Positions 1 through 7,493 of a stretch of 64,000 bases of DNA are shown here, one piece after another. The notes beneath the pieces are model-generated. The model was given only the letters and a program-made list of their open reading frames with translations, was not told the DNA's origin and made no database searches. How positions within the stretch are numbered: the stretch's first letter is position 1; every line of letters starts with the position of its first letter. The DNA comes from Acidovorax soli (lineage in GTDB: Bacteria; Pseudomonadota; Gammaproteobacteria; Burkholderiales; Burkholderiaceae_C), in NCBI RefSeq assembly GCF_014207955.1, contig NZ_JACHLK010000015.1, positions 106,119 to 170,118 on the forward strand. The letters are read 5' to 3'. The position numbers were made by a program, and so were the translations under genes.

Positions 1-671
1 CCCTGTGCTCCGGCAGCTTCTTTTTGGCTGCCGCCGGTCTGCTCGACGGCCGCCGCGCCGCCACCCACTGGAGCGTGGCTGCACTGCTGCGCCAGCGCTA
101 CCCCGCCATCGACGTGGACCCCGACGCCATCTACGTGCGCGACGGATCGCTGTGGACATCGGCCGGCGTCACCGCCGGCATCGACCTCGCCCTGGCCCTG
201 GTCGAAGAAGACTTCGGCCACGCCCTCGCGCTGGAGGTGGCGCGCGATCTGGTCATGTACCTCAAGCGCCCCGGCGGCCAGTCCCAGTTCAGCGTACAAC
301 TGGCCAGCCAGGGAGTCACCCACCGCGACATCCAGGCCGTGCAAAGCTGGGTGCTGGAGAACCTGCACGAACCCATGCCCCTGGCCGCCCTGGCGGCGCG
401 CGCGGCCATGAGCGAACGGCACTTTCGGCGGGTGTTTGTGCAGGAGACGGGGCAGACGCCGTCGGCATTTGTCGATGCAGCGCGGTTGGAGGGGGCGCGG
501 CGGTTGCTCGAATCATCAACCTCCCAGCCGCAGGCTGCACTGCCGATCAAGACCGTGGCCGCGCGCGTGGGCATGGGGTCGGAGCAGGCGTTGCGGCAGC
601 TGTTTGTGCGGCATTTGGGGATTACGCCGCAGGCGTATCGGGAGAGGTTTGGGGGGCCGGGGAGGCGGTGA
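1..671 (+). CDS. GlxA-family AraC-type transcriptional regulator, 5' truncated by the window edge
   Basis: The open frame enters from the left edge and ends at TGA 669-671. The first visible residues, LCSGSFFLAAAGLLDGRRA, match the cysteine-bearing nucleophile-elbow region of DJ-1/PfpI-like domains in GlxA-type regulators. The last ~110 residues form an AraC DNA-binding domain with two helix-turn-helix segments; the first contains ERHFRRVFVQETGQTP and the second ends in GITPQAYRERF. Such proteins are cytoplasmic regulators whose effector is usually unknown. About 100 N-terminal residues lie outside the window. Its GC-rich codon use matches the core genome, so it marks the left border of the accessory block that follows. 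Confidence 0.85.
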   Translation, partial: LCSGSFFLAAAGLLDGRRAATHWSVAALLRQRYPAIDVDPDAIYVRDGSLWTSAGVTAGIDLALALVEEDFGHALALEVARDLVMYLKRPGGQSQFSVQLASQGVTHRDIQAVQSWVLENLHEPMPLAALAARAAMSERHFRRVFVQETGQTPSAFVDAARLEGARRLLESSTSQPQAALPIKTVAARVGMGSEQALRQLFVRHLGITPQAYRERFGGPGRR

Positions 672-706
672 TTTAAAGGCTTTGAGGTGCAAAGCTGCAA
701 TGGGGC

Positions 707-741
707 TTGCGAAAGATTGAATACTGTTTAAAAATACAGCA
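707..741 (+). promoter_or_regulatory. Putative SOS promoter with a LexA box
   Basis: Positions 722-741 read TACTGT, eight bases, ACAGCA. This is CTGT-N8-ACAG, the LexA operator pattern of beta- and gammaproteobacteria; the outer TA at the left half is also conserved. A plausible -35 element TTGCGA lies at 707-712 and an AT-rich -10 candidate at 729-735 sits inside the box, so LexA binding would occlude the promoter. The first gene starts 19 bases beyond the box and has a GGAG ribosome site at 751-754. LexA control is inferred from the motif alone. Confidence 0.6.
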
Positions 742-759
742 TCATTCTGTGGAGACGCT

Positions 760-1335
760 ATGTCCAGCTATATCTTCGTGTCGCCAGGCTCCGACCCGGG
801 AGCCGGCCTAGCACTCGTGGATCCAATGCTTAGCTCATCAAAACCATCAATGGGCACCTGCAGACCTGACTTGCGACGCATGGTCAAGCCCGGCGATCAC
901 ATCTTCGTGATCAGTGGGAGCCGGGGGCGAACCATTCCCCAATATGTCATCGGCGGGATGCAGATTGACAAGAAGCTGGACGATCAGCTCGAGGCTTTGC
1001 GGCGCCATCCCGAGAATGCACTACGCTTTGACGGCAAGCAGCGCACGGGAAACATCATTGCCTTACCTGATGGCACTCAGGATCCGCGCGACCACCACGA
1101 TAAGTTCGAAAGCAGGATCAAGAACTACATCTTGGGTAAAGATCCGGTGATGCTAGAGACTCCCAAGGAGGTAGAACTTGGCCGCGACCGCTCAGTAGGC
1201 ATCCTCTCAAAAATTCTTGAAGTGCCAGGGTACCGGATGCAGCAAGTGGTGGGGCGTAGTCGCAAACTCTCGACCATGCAGGTAGACCGCCTGCTGCGTG
1301 CGCTAGATGACATCAAGCAAGAGGCGCGCTCGTGA
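760..1335 (+). CDS. PUA-like / Nmad2-like protein, first gene of a putative toxin-antitoxin or defence operon
   Basis: A 191-residue soluble protein with no signal peptide or membrane segment. The first 70 residues (YIFVSPGSDPG, then GTCRPDLRRMVKPGDHIFVISG) resemble the PUA/EVE-like 'nucleotide modification associated' Nmad2 family, whose hallmark is an N-terminal strand, a cysteine-containing K/RPxxRR stretch and a GDxI/V motif; the resemblance is by eye and weak. The C-terminal part is helical. It has a good ribosome site, follows a LexA-like box directly, and its stop overlaps the GTG start of the next gene by four bases, so the two are translationally coupled. Binding of modified or damaged nucleic acid is only a guess; no catalytic motif was found. 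Confidence 0.75.
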   Translation: MSSYIFVSPGSDPGAGLALVDPMLSSSKPSMGTCRPDLRRMVKPGDHIFVISGSRGRTIPQYVIGGMQIDKKLDDQLEALRRHPENALRFDGKQRTGNIIALPDGTQDPRDHHDKFESRIKNYILGKDPVMLETPKEVELGRDRSVGILSKILEVPGYRMQQVVGRSRKLSTMQVDRLLRALDDIKQEARS

Positions 1336-2459
1336 CCAACATTGCCGCTCACCTTGCGAGCAAGAGCCTCACGGTCGAGAAGGCTGCGAAAAAGGCCGGT
1401 ATAACTCCTGATAGGTTTCAGCAAGTCGTGGGAGGCGCGAAAGCAACTCTGGGCGAGATGCGGGGCATAGCAAAGGCGCTGCAGATTCCTTTGTCCAGCT
1501 TGATGGATGGCAGGCGCGAGACGGCGGAACCGATCAAGATGCTGTTTCGGCAGACGTTGGAGCAGCGTGAGGCTGTAGAGGTCTCCTCACACATCGATGT
1601 GCTTTCGTCCCAGGTGCGGGACGCCCTATCCGTGGCTCGCGGACGATCTTCTGACCTCTCTTGGCTCGATATCTTCAAGGGAATGGATGCGACCCCGGAT
1701 GCGGCCTCCGAGTTCGCTGATTTATTTCGCAAGACGTTCGCGGATATTGACGACCTGGAGCCGTTCCCTCATTTGGCACAGGTGTTAGCCGATATGGGCG
1801 TATGGCTGCTTTTTTCTCGAGATCCTACTGTTGAGGGCGTCTCCGCGATTGTGGAGGGTCACGCGATCGTGATCATTGGTCCTCGCACCTTTAAGCCAAG
1901 GATGCTTTTCACGTTGGCGCATGAACTAGGGCATCTAGTTGCCCACCACGACGCTCGAAAACAAGGTTACGCGCACATGGACAAAGAGGCGGACTGGTCA
2001 CGCAGTCCTCGGCGAGCAGAGGAGAAGTTCGCCGACGCCTTTGCTTCGGCGCTACTGTTACCGAAACACGGCGTGCTGAGTGCTCTGAAAGCAGTGCGTG
2101 ATCAACTTGGCATCTCTCAGCAGCCGCTCGGAGCTGCTGAGATCGCTTGGATCGGGCATATCTTTCACGTCAGCTTTGAAGTGGCGGCAAGGCGCTTTGA
2201 GACGTTTGGTCTACTTCCCTCAAGCGGTGCGCGTGCTTTCTACCAACGGTTGCAGGACGACTTTAAGAATCCCGAGAAATTCGCTGCGAGCGTAGGTGTC
2301 CCCTCGCGGCAGGATCTCGTGATTGCAACATCGCCAATGCTTATGGAGTCTGCTGCGGAGAAAGTGCGAACCGGTGAGTTGTCGCTTGGCAAAGCTGCGG
2401 AACTGCTAAACGTTCCGATTTCGGCCATCGTGGTCGCAAACTCGGAAATCAGCGCGTGA
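1332..2459 (+). CDS. XRE-type regulator fused to ImmA/IrrE zinc metallopeptidase
   Basis: A 375-residue protein starting at GTG in a GTGA overlap. Residues ~12-60 form an XRE-like helix-turn-helix (AGITPDRFQQVVGG to IAKALQIPLSSLM). Residues ~150-245 form an ImmA/IrrE (COG2856) domain: HELGH at 197-201 gives two zinc ligands and the catalytic glutamate, and the later EEKFADAFASALLLP supplies the usual third ligand region. ImmA of ICEBs1 cleaves its repressor after DNA damage, and XRE-COG2856 fusions are common antitoxin-like partners of nucleases. Here it sits between a PUA-like protein and a PIN nuclease behind a LexA-like box, so a role as regulator or protease of the operon is likely. The target is unknown. 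Confidence 0.92.
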   Translation: MTNIAAHLASKSLTVEKAAKKAGITPDRFQQVVGGAKATLGEMRGIAKALQIPLSSLMDGRRETAEPIKMLFRQTLEQREAVEVSSHIDVLSSQVRDALSVARGRSSDLSWLDIFKGMDATPDAASEFADLFRKTFADIDDLEPFPHLAQVLADMGVWLLFSRDPTVEGVSAIVEGHAIVIIGPRTFKPRMLFTLAHELGHLVAHHDARKQGYAHMDKEADWSRSPRRAEEKFADAFASALLLPKHGVLSALKAVRDQLGISQQPLGAAEIAWIGHIFHVSFEVAARRFETFGLLPSSGARAFYQRLQDDFKNPEKFAASVGVPSRQDLVIATSPMLMESAAEKVRTGELSLGKAAELLNVPISAIVVANSEISA

Positions 2460-2941
2460 TCGTCGTCCTCGACGCATCCACATTGATTAACTTGCACAAC
2501 GGTGGCGTGCTCGCCCAAGTCCTTTCGCTTCCTGGCCGTTCATTCCAAGTGAGTCCAGAAGTGCGTCGTGAATCGCGCACGGTTGCCAACGAGATTCAAG
2601 TCGCTGTCGAGCGTGGCGACATTGAATGGGTCGATGACACCGCAATAGCTGCTACGGAGTTCGAGGATGCATTGGCTTTTTGGGAGTTGGGCCCTGGAGA
2701 GACTGAGTGCATCCTAGCGGCGAAGGCGTTGGGATGTGTTGTTGCATGCGATGATGGTGCTGCGCGCAGGGTCATCGCACAGGAGATCGGCGCCTCTCGA
2801 ATGACTGGAACTGTTGGCTTGCTTCGAGAAACTGTAGTCGCCGGGTACTTGACGGCGACGGAGGCCTTTACGGCCTATCTGCAAATGAAGCGCCTAGGTG
2901 GATTTCTGCCGCACTTGGCGTTGGCTGACTTTCAGCCTTAG
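2456..2941 (+). CDS. PIN-domain nuclease, putative toxin partner of the XRE-ImmA protein
   Basis: A 161-residue protein whose GTG start overlaps the preceding stop (GTGA). PIN-domain acidic residues are visible: D6 in VVLDAST, E82/E84 in GPGETEC and D99/D100 in CDDGAARR, followed by TGTVGLLRETVVAGYL, a C-terminal pattern of the DUF3368/COG2405-type PIN family. Such proteins are Mg-dependent RNases, often toxins. It is the last gene of the three-gene coupled unit and its stop overlaps the stop of the convergent gene by three bases. No small VapB-like antitoxin is present, so the XRE-ImmA protein is the natural candidate for control. Function as a toxin is inferred. Confidence 0.85.
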   Translation: MIVVLDASTLINLHNGGVLAQVLSLPGRSFQVSPEVRRESRTVANEIQVAVERGDIEWVDDTAIAATEFEDALAFWELGPGETECILAAKALGCVVACDDGAARRVIAQEIGASRMTGTVGLLRETVVAGYLTATEAFTAYLQMKRLGGFLPHLALADFQP

Positions 2942-4041
2942 ATTGTCTCGGGGCGCAGCCCCAGTTTGTCCTCGCGTACCGGCCCAGTGGCGGAAAGCCC
3001 CAATTTTTTGCGCGTTCCAACGAATGGGTTGCCGATCGTTTTTTTGATCTGGCTCAAAGCCCGGAAACTCTGGCCGCACGAGTAGCACTCGTGATCAATG
3101 TGTGGCGTAAATGCGTGCTCGCCTTTATCGATGTGTGGCTCAGCACAATGCGGGCAGGACAAGTCTAACACCCTGCCCTCCAAGTGGGGCATGGCCGATT
3201 GCGCCATGTATGTCCGTACTTGATCGGCATCGATCTTAATGCCGTCAATTGTCACCTTGGCGTAGGTCTCATCTACTTCAGGAAATTCCTGATCATGCAT
3301 TTTGAATGCATGTAAGTGAATTCCTGTCATTTCGGGATCTGAGGATGTCCATAAAATCGCCGGGTTCGATCCCCAGAGTTGAATGCCACCGGGGTAGTCA
3401 CATTGTTTGATCGCGATGCTGTCGGGAGCCTTCCGCTTTTTGGTGGGTGTTGCTCCAAGCATGTGGCGCAGGGCTGCAATGGGATTTCCGATACCAAGGC
3501 CCATAGGATCAGAGAATTGACGGCCGCAGCCGTGGCATTGGTGTTTACGATGAGAATGCACAGCAAACCAGTCGCGATCAAGATGGGGAAAGCCACAGTA
3601 AACACAATGGACCGGGATGGTCTCAAAGCCGAAGACGCTGGAGATCATGTAGTTGATCGCGTCGATCTCATCAACGTTCACCCAGCCATCGGAGAGTAAA
3701 TCAACCCTATAAGGAACCTGCAACCTCCGATAGGTCTTGTCAATGTTTTTCAAGCCGCCTTTGGTCGATCTTGCATGTACATGTATGCCTCGGTCAATGG
3801 GCTGGGTCGTAGTGTCATAGATCGCGGGAACCGAACCCCAAAGCGCGATTCCGCCCGGATAGTCGACGAAATTCAAATGCAGTGTTTCCTCGGCCTTGAT
3901 CGGCGGATCGTCAGCCGCGACACACTTGTCCGCAGCTACCCCATACTTTGCTGTGGCGTTGGCATGGTGTTCCATGCACCAATAACGGGTACCGCCATCT
4001 CGGCGCTTTCCCACTGCTATGATTTTGCAACTCATCTGCAA
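2938..4041 (-). CDS. Hypothetical protein with two tandem zinc-ribbon repeats
   Basis: A 367-residue protein I do not recognise. It is an internal duplication. Repeat 1 (about 59-193) and repeat 2 (about 214-345) each contain DYPGGIxLWGSxPAI, a GIHxHA motif, a CxxC...CxxC zinc-ribbon and an IGNP tail. The zinc cysteines are C146/C149 with C169/C172 and C296/C299 with C319/C322. The N-terminus has another Cys/His-rich stretch (C5, C22, H25, H26). No signal peptide or membrane segment is seen. The gene converges on the PIN gene with overlapping stops and lies in the same low-GC block. A nucleic-acid-binding or defence-associated role is a guess. Confidence 0.8.
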   Translation of the reverse strand: MQMSCKIIAVGKRRDGGTRYWCMEHHANATAKYGVAADKCVAADDPPIKAEETLHLNFVDYPGGIALWGSVPAIYDTTTQPIDRGIHVHARSTKGGLKNIDKTYRRLQVPYRVDLLSDGWVNVDEIDAINYMISSVFGFETIPVHCVYCGFPHLDRDWFAVHSHRKHQCHGCGRQFSDPMGLGIGNPIAALRHMLGATPTKKRKAPDSIAIKQCDYPGGIQLWGSNPAILWTSSDPEMTGIHLHAFKMHDQEFPEVDETYAKVTIDGIKIDADQVRTYMAQSAMPHLEGRVLDLSCPHCAEPHIDKGEHAFTPHIDHECYSCGQSFRALSQIKKTIGNPFVGTRKKLGLSATGPVREDKLGLRPETI

Positions 4042-4179
4042 ATTATTGCGTGACTTCTAAGCAAATGTCACGCCTTGTCGGCATTGGTGTTTGTACTGAT
4101 TGGTTCAAAAATGATTCGACTTTAAAGGAGCGGCAGTAGTAAAAACTTTGTATGATCACTCAGTCATGGAGGAGAGGAA

Positions 4180-4893
4180 GTGACTGAAGATTGGAAGGGA
4201 TATCAGGAAGAGGCTGCGGCGCTTTTTCGATCAATGGGACTTGATGCGAATACAGACGTAACACTGAATGGGGCTCGAACGTCTCATGCTGTCGACGTGG
4301 TGGTGAAATCACACCATGCTGGCTTTGATGTAACTTGGTTAGTGGAATGCAAACATTGGAAAACACCAGTCTCTAAATTGCACGTTCTTGGATTGCGTCA
4401 AATTGTGGTGGATCTGGGCGCTGATAGAGGGATAATTTTATGTGAATCGGGTTTTCAAAGCGGAGCAATAGAAGCTGCGAATCTCACAAATGTGCAATTA
4501 ACAACACTTGAACAGGTGCGCGCTACCGCAGGTGGCGATATAGCCGCTATGCGTCTCCGAGAACTTTATGATCGCTTGGAGGTCTGCAGGGTGCAGTATT
4601 GGGATTTACCCAAATACCATCGTATTGAGCATGGACTTAGAGGTGATTTGGGAGATGATTGGGCCTACTCCGGGACTTTGGTTCTTGAGGCATGTGCTGA
4701 GTTGCTAGCCCGTTCTCTGCGAGGTATATATCCTATTCAGTTGATCAATGTGGCGGGATTGATTGTATTTGGAAGAGATCGAGAGTTTTTGTCGGTGCAA
4801 GATGTGGTGTCGGTGATCACAGCACAGCTCTGTGAGCTGGAACAGAAGCTGAGCGCGGCTATTATTGCCTTCCAAAACCAAGCCAAAGAATAG
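4180..4893 (+). CDS. Mrr-like PD-(D/E)XK restriction endonuclease domain protein
   Basis: A 237-residue protein. The N-terminal ~110 residues are an Mrr-type nuclease domain: HAVDVVV places the metal-binding aspartate at D39 and LVECKHW gives the E-x-K pair at E56/K58. Mrr-like enzymes cleave modified or foreign DNA, and the domain also serves as effector in other defence proteins. The remainder (about 120-237) is helical and unrecognised. The start is GTG 4180, chosen because GGAGAGGAA precedes it directly. It stands alone between an unrelated convergent gene and the gltA terminator. AT-rich codons mark it as acquired. No methyltransferase or specificity subunit accompanies it. Confidence 0.8.
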   Translation: MTEDWKGYQEEAAALFRSMGLDANTDVTLNGARTSHAVDVVVKSHHAGFDVTWLVECKHWKTPVSKLHVLGLRQIVVDLGADRGIILCESGFQSGAIEAANLTNVQLTTLEQVRATAGGDIAAMRLRELYDRLEVCRVQYWDLPKYHRIEHGLRGDLGDDWAYSGTLVLEACAELLARSLRGIYPIQLINVAGLIVFGRDREFLSVQDVVSVITAQLCELEQKLSAAIIAFQNQAKE

Positions 4894-4963
4894 AAAATCT
4901 GTCAGGTGCGAGAGGTTTATTGCCGACCCACCCCTCGTGCTACCAACGAATACTTGCAATAAA

Positions 4964-4985
4964 AAAGCCCGCCGAAGCGGGCTTT
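4964..4985 (-). terminator. Rho-independent terminator of gltA
   Basis: A perfect nine-base-pair stem, AAAGCCCGC / GCGGGCTTT, with a CGAA loop. Read on the minus strand it is followed by a run of six T (complement of 4961-4966), 48 bases past the gltA stop. Confidence 0.85.
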
Positions 4986-5032
4986 CCTGTCTGTGCCAAG
5001 AAGACCGAAGCCTTCTTCGCGCAACCAAACGC

Positions 5033-6343
5033 TCAGCGCTTGGCCAGTGGCGGCACGTCGCGGCGCACGGAGCCCGTGAACAGCTGGCGTGGGCGGCCGA
5101 TCTTGTACTCGGGGTCGCCGATCATTTCGTTCAGCTGGGCGATCCAGCCGACGGTGCGGGCCAGGCTGAAGATGCCGGTGAACAGGTTCACGGGGATGCC
5201 GATGGCGCGCTGCACGATGCCGGAGTAGAAGTCCACGTTCGGGTAGAGCTTGCGCTGCACGAAGTAGTCGTCTTCCAGGGCGATCTTTTCCAGTTCTTTG
5301 GCCAGCTTGAACAGCGGGTCGTTTTCCAGGCCCAGTTCGGCCAGCACTTCGTTGCAGGTTTCCTGCATGAGCTTGGCGCGGGGGTCGTAGTTCTTGTACA
5401 CGCGGTGGCCAAAGCCCATGAGCTTGACGCCGGAGTTCTTGTCCTTGACCTGCTTGATGAACTCGCCGATCTTTTCCACGCCGCCTTGGGCCTGGATGTC
5501 GTACAGCATGTTCAGGGCTGCTTCGTTGGCGCCGCCGTGGGCAGGGCCCCACAGGCAGGCCACGCCGGCGGCGATGGCTGCGAACGGGTTGGTGCCCGAC
5601 GAGCCGCACAGGCGCACGGTGGAGGTCGATGCGTTCTGCTCGTGGTCAGCGTGCAGGATGAAGATGCGGTCCAGCGCGCGTTCCAGCACGGGGTTGACCT
5701 TGTACTCTTCGCAGGGCGTGCCGAACATCATGCGCAGGAAGTTGCCTGCGTAGCTCAGGTTGTTCTGCGGGTACATGTAGGGCTGGCCCACACCGTACTT
5801 GTACGCCATGGCCACCAGGGTGGGCATCTTGGCGATCAGGCGGATAGCGGCGATCTCACGGTGCTGCGGGTTGTTGATGTCCGTGCTGTCGTGGTAGAAG
5901 GCCGACAGGGCGCCCACCAGGCCGGTCAGCACGGCCATGGGGTGCGCGTCGCGGCGGAAGCCACGCAGGAAGAACTGCATCTGCTCGTTGACCATGGTGT
6001 GGTTGGTCACGCGGCTGGTGAAGTCGGTCTTCTGGGCTTCGTTGGGCAGGTCACCGTACAGCAGCAGGTGGCAGGTTTCCAGGAAGTCGCAGTTCTGTGC
6101 CAACTGCTCAATGGGGTAGCCGCGGTACAGCAGTTCGCCCTTGTCGCCATCGATGTACGTGATGGCCGACTGGGTCGCTGCCGTCGACAGGAAGCCCGGG
6201 TCATAGGTGAACATGCCCGTTTGCGCGTACAGCTTGCGGATGTCGATGACGTCCGGGCCAATACTGCCCTGGTAGACCGGCAGGTCCACGCTGGGGCTGC
6301 CGTTACTGAACGACAGGGTGGCTTTGTTGTCAGCTAGCTTCAT
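5033..6343 (-). CDS. gltA: Citrate synthase (type II)
   Basis: A 436-residue cytoplasmic enzyme that condenses oxaloacetate and acetyl-CoA to citrate. The catalytic motifs are present: LHADHEQNAST with the first histidine, GPAHGGANEA with the second, and GFGHRVYKNYDPRA near the catalytic aspartate region. Length matches hexameric type II enzymes. The open frame reaches further upstream, but ATG 6343 is chosen because AAGGAAAG precedes it and the protein then begins MKLADNKATL as in relatives. It is the last gene of the sdhC-D-A-B-E-gltA run, 58 bases after sdhE, and is closed by a strong hairpin terminator. Confidence 0.98.
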   Translation of the reverse strand: MKLADNKATLSFSNGSPSVDLPVYQGSIGPDVIDIRKLYAQTGMFTYDPGFLSTAATQSAITYIDGDKGELLYRGYPIEQLAQNCDFLETCHLLLYGDLPNEAQKTDFTSRVTNHTMVNEQMQFFLRGFRRDAHPMAVLTGLVGALSAFYHDSTDINNPQHREIAAIRLIAKMPTLVAMAYKYGVGQPYMYPQNNLSYAGNFLRMMFGTPCEEYKVNPVLERALDRIFILHADHEQNASTSTVRLCGSSGTNPFAAIAAGVACLWGPAHGGANEAALNMLYDIQAQGGVEKIGEFIKQVKDKNSGVKLMGFGHRVYKNYDPRAKLMQETCNEVLAELGLENDPLFKLAKELEKIALEDDYFVQRKLYPNVDFYSGIVQRAIGIPVNLFTGIFSLARTVGWIAQLNEMIGDPEYKIGRPRQLFTGSVRRDVPPLAKR

Positions 6344-6401
6344 TGTTACTTTCCTTGGGTAGGTTGCCGGAATTCCGGTGGTAAGGGGCCCTGTCTCCAG
6401 A

Positions 6402-6728
6402 TCAGGCCCGGGGCCGCGCTGCGCCACCACTGAGCCGCAGCATGCCGAGTACTTCACGCACTTCTTCTGTATCGAGAGGACCTTCGGGCTCGCGGCGAGC
6501 AAGCACCAGGTCCAAAAGGTCGTTGTCTGCCAGGTTCATCAGCTCGGTCATGCCGTAGGCCTGGCGCCAGTTGAGGCTCGCCCCGTGCAGCGCGAAGAAG
6601 TTCTCGATGTAGAGATCGTTCTCCAGCAGGCCGCGCCGTGAACGCCAGTGCAGCTTGGCGCGTTCGCGGTCGTCCAGCAGGTCGGTCGGAGCCGGCGTGC
6701 GGGCGAGGGGGGGCGAGGTCTCGGACAT
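6402..6728 (-). CDS. sdhE: FAD assembly factor SdhE
   Basis: A 108-residue protein of the DUF339/SdhE (SDHAF2) family that promotes covalent attachment of FAD to the succinate dehydrogenase flavoprotein. The family signature RRGLLENDL (RGxxE motif) lies near residue 32, and the C-terminal half is the small helical bundle with the acidic LADNDLLDLVL stretch. It is slightly longer than E. coli SdhE (88 aa) through extra residues at the N-terminus. It lies between sdhB and gltA, 35 bases after sdhB, consistent with co-expression with its client enzyme. Confidence 0.93.
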   Translation of the reverse strand: MSETSPPLARTPAPTDLLDDRERAKLHWRSRRGLLENDLYIENFFALHGASLNWRQAYGMTELMNLADNDLLDLVLARREPEGPLDTEEVREVLGMLRLSGGAARPRA

Positions 6729-6763
6729 GGCAGGGTTCGCTCGTTCGTTCGCTCTTCTTCAGA

Positions 6764-7465
6764 TCAGACGGCGCGGCGCACCATCAGTTCCTTGATCTTG
6801 CCGATGGCCATCGTGGGGTTCAGGCCCTTGGGGCAGACGTCCACGCAGTTCATGATGGTGTGGCAGCGGAACAGGCGGTACGGGTCTTCCAGGTTATCCA
6901 GGCGCGCACCCGTGGCTTCGTCGCGGCTGTCGGCGATGAAGCGGTAGGCCTGCAGCAGGCCGGCGGGGCCCACGAACTTGTCGGGGTTCCACCAGAAGCT
7001 GGGGCAGCTCGTGGAGCAGCTGGCGCACAGAATGCACTCGTACAGGCCGTTGAGCTCTTCGCGCTCTTCGGGGCTCTGCAGGCGTTCCTTCTCGGGGGCC
7101 AGGTCTTCGGTGATCAGGTAGGGCTTGATCGAGTTGTACTGCTTGAAGAACTGCGTCATGTCCACGATCAGGTCGCGGATCACCGGCAGGCCGGGCAGGG
7201 GCTTCAGAACAATGGTGCCCTTGAGGGTGTTCATGTTCGTCAGGCAGGCCAGGCCGTTCTTGCCGTTGATGTTCATGGCGTCCGAACCGCACACGCCTTC
7301 GCGGCACGAACGGCGGAACGACAGGCTGGGGTCTTGCTGCTTGAGCTTGACCAGGGCGTCGAGCAGCATGCGCTCGTGGCCATCGAGCTCGATCTCGATG
7401 GTCTGCATGTAGGGCTTGGCGTCCTTGTCCGGGTCGTAGCGGTAGATTTGAAAGGTGCGCTTCAT
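6764..7465 (-). CDS. sdhB: Succinate dehydrogenase iron-sulfur subunit
   Basis: A 233-residue protein carrying electrons from SdhA to quinone. The [2Fe-2S] domain shows RRSCREGVCGSDAMNI with a downstream LACL cysteine (about residues 56-80). The C-terminal ferredoxin-like domain has CILCASCSTSCPSFW and CHTIMNCVDVCPKGLNP, ligating the [4Fe-4S] and [3Fe-4S] clusters. Length equals typical SdhB. It is followed closely by sdhE and preceded by sdhA with a 28-base gap. It sits on the cytoplasmic face of the membrane with SdhA, anchored by SdhC/D. Confidence 0.98.
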   Translation of the reverse strand: MKRTFQIYRYDPDKDAKPYMQTIEIELDGHERMLLDALVKLKQQDPSLSFRRSCREGVCGSDAMNINGKNGLACLTNMNTLKGTIVLKPLPGLPVIRDLIVDMTQFFKQYNSIKPYLITEDLAPEKERLQSPEEREELNGLYECILCASCSTSCPSFWWNPDKFVGPAGLLQAYRFIADSRDEATGARLDNLEDPYRLFRCHTIMNCVDVCPKGLNPTMAIGKIKELMVRRAV

Positions 7466-7493
7466 GTTGTTCTTTCGTGAGGCTGCTGGTTCT

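Noticed and set aside
671..4893. Prophage or integrative element
   Set aside because: ImmA-type proteases occur in phages and ICEs, but no integrase, structural, replication or conjugation gene and no att-like direct repeats were found.
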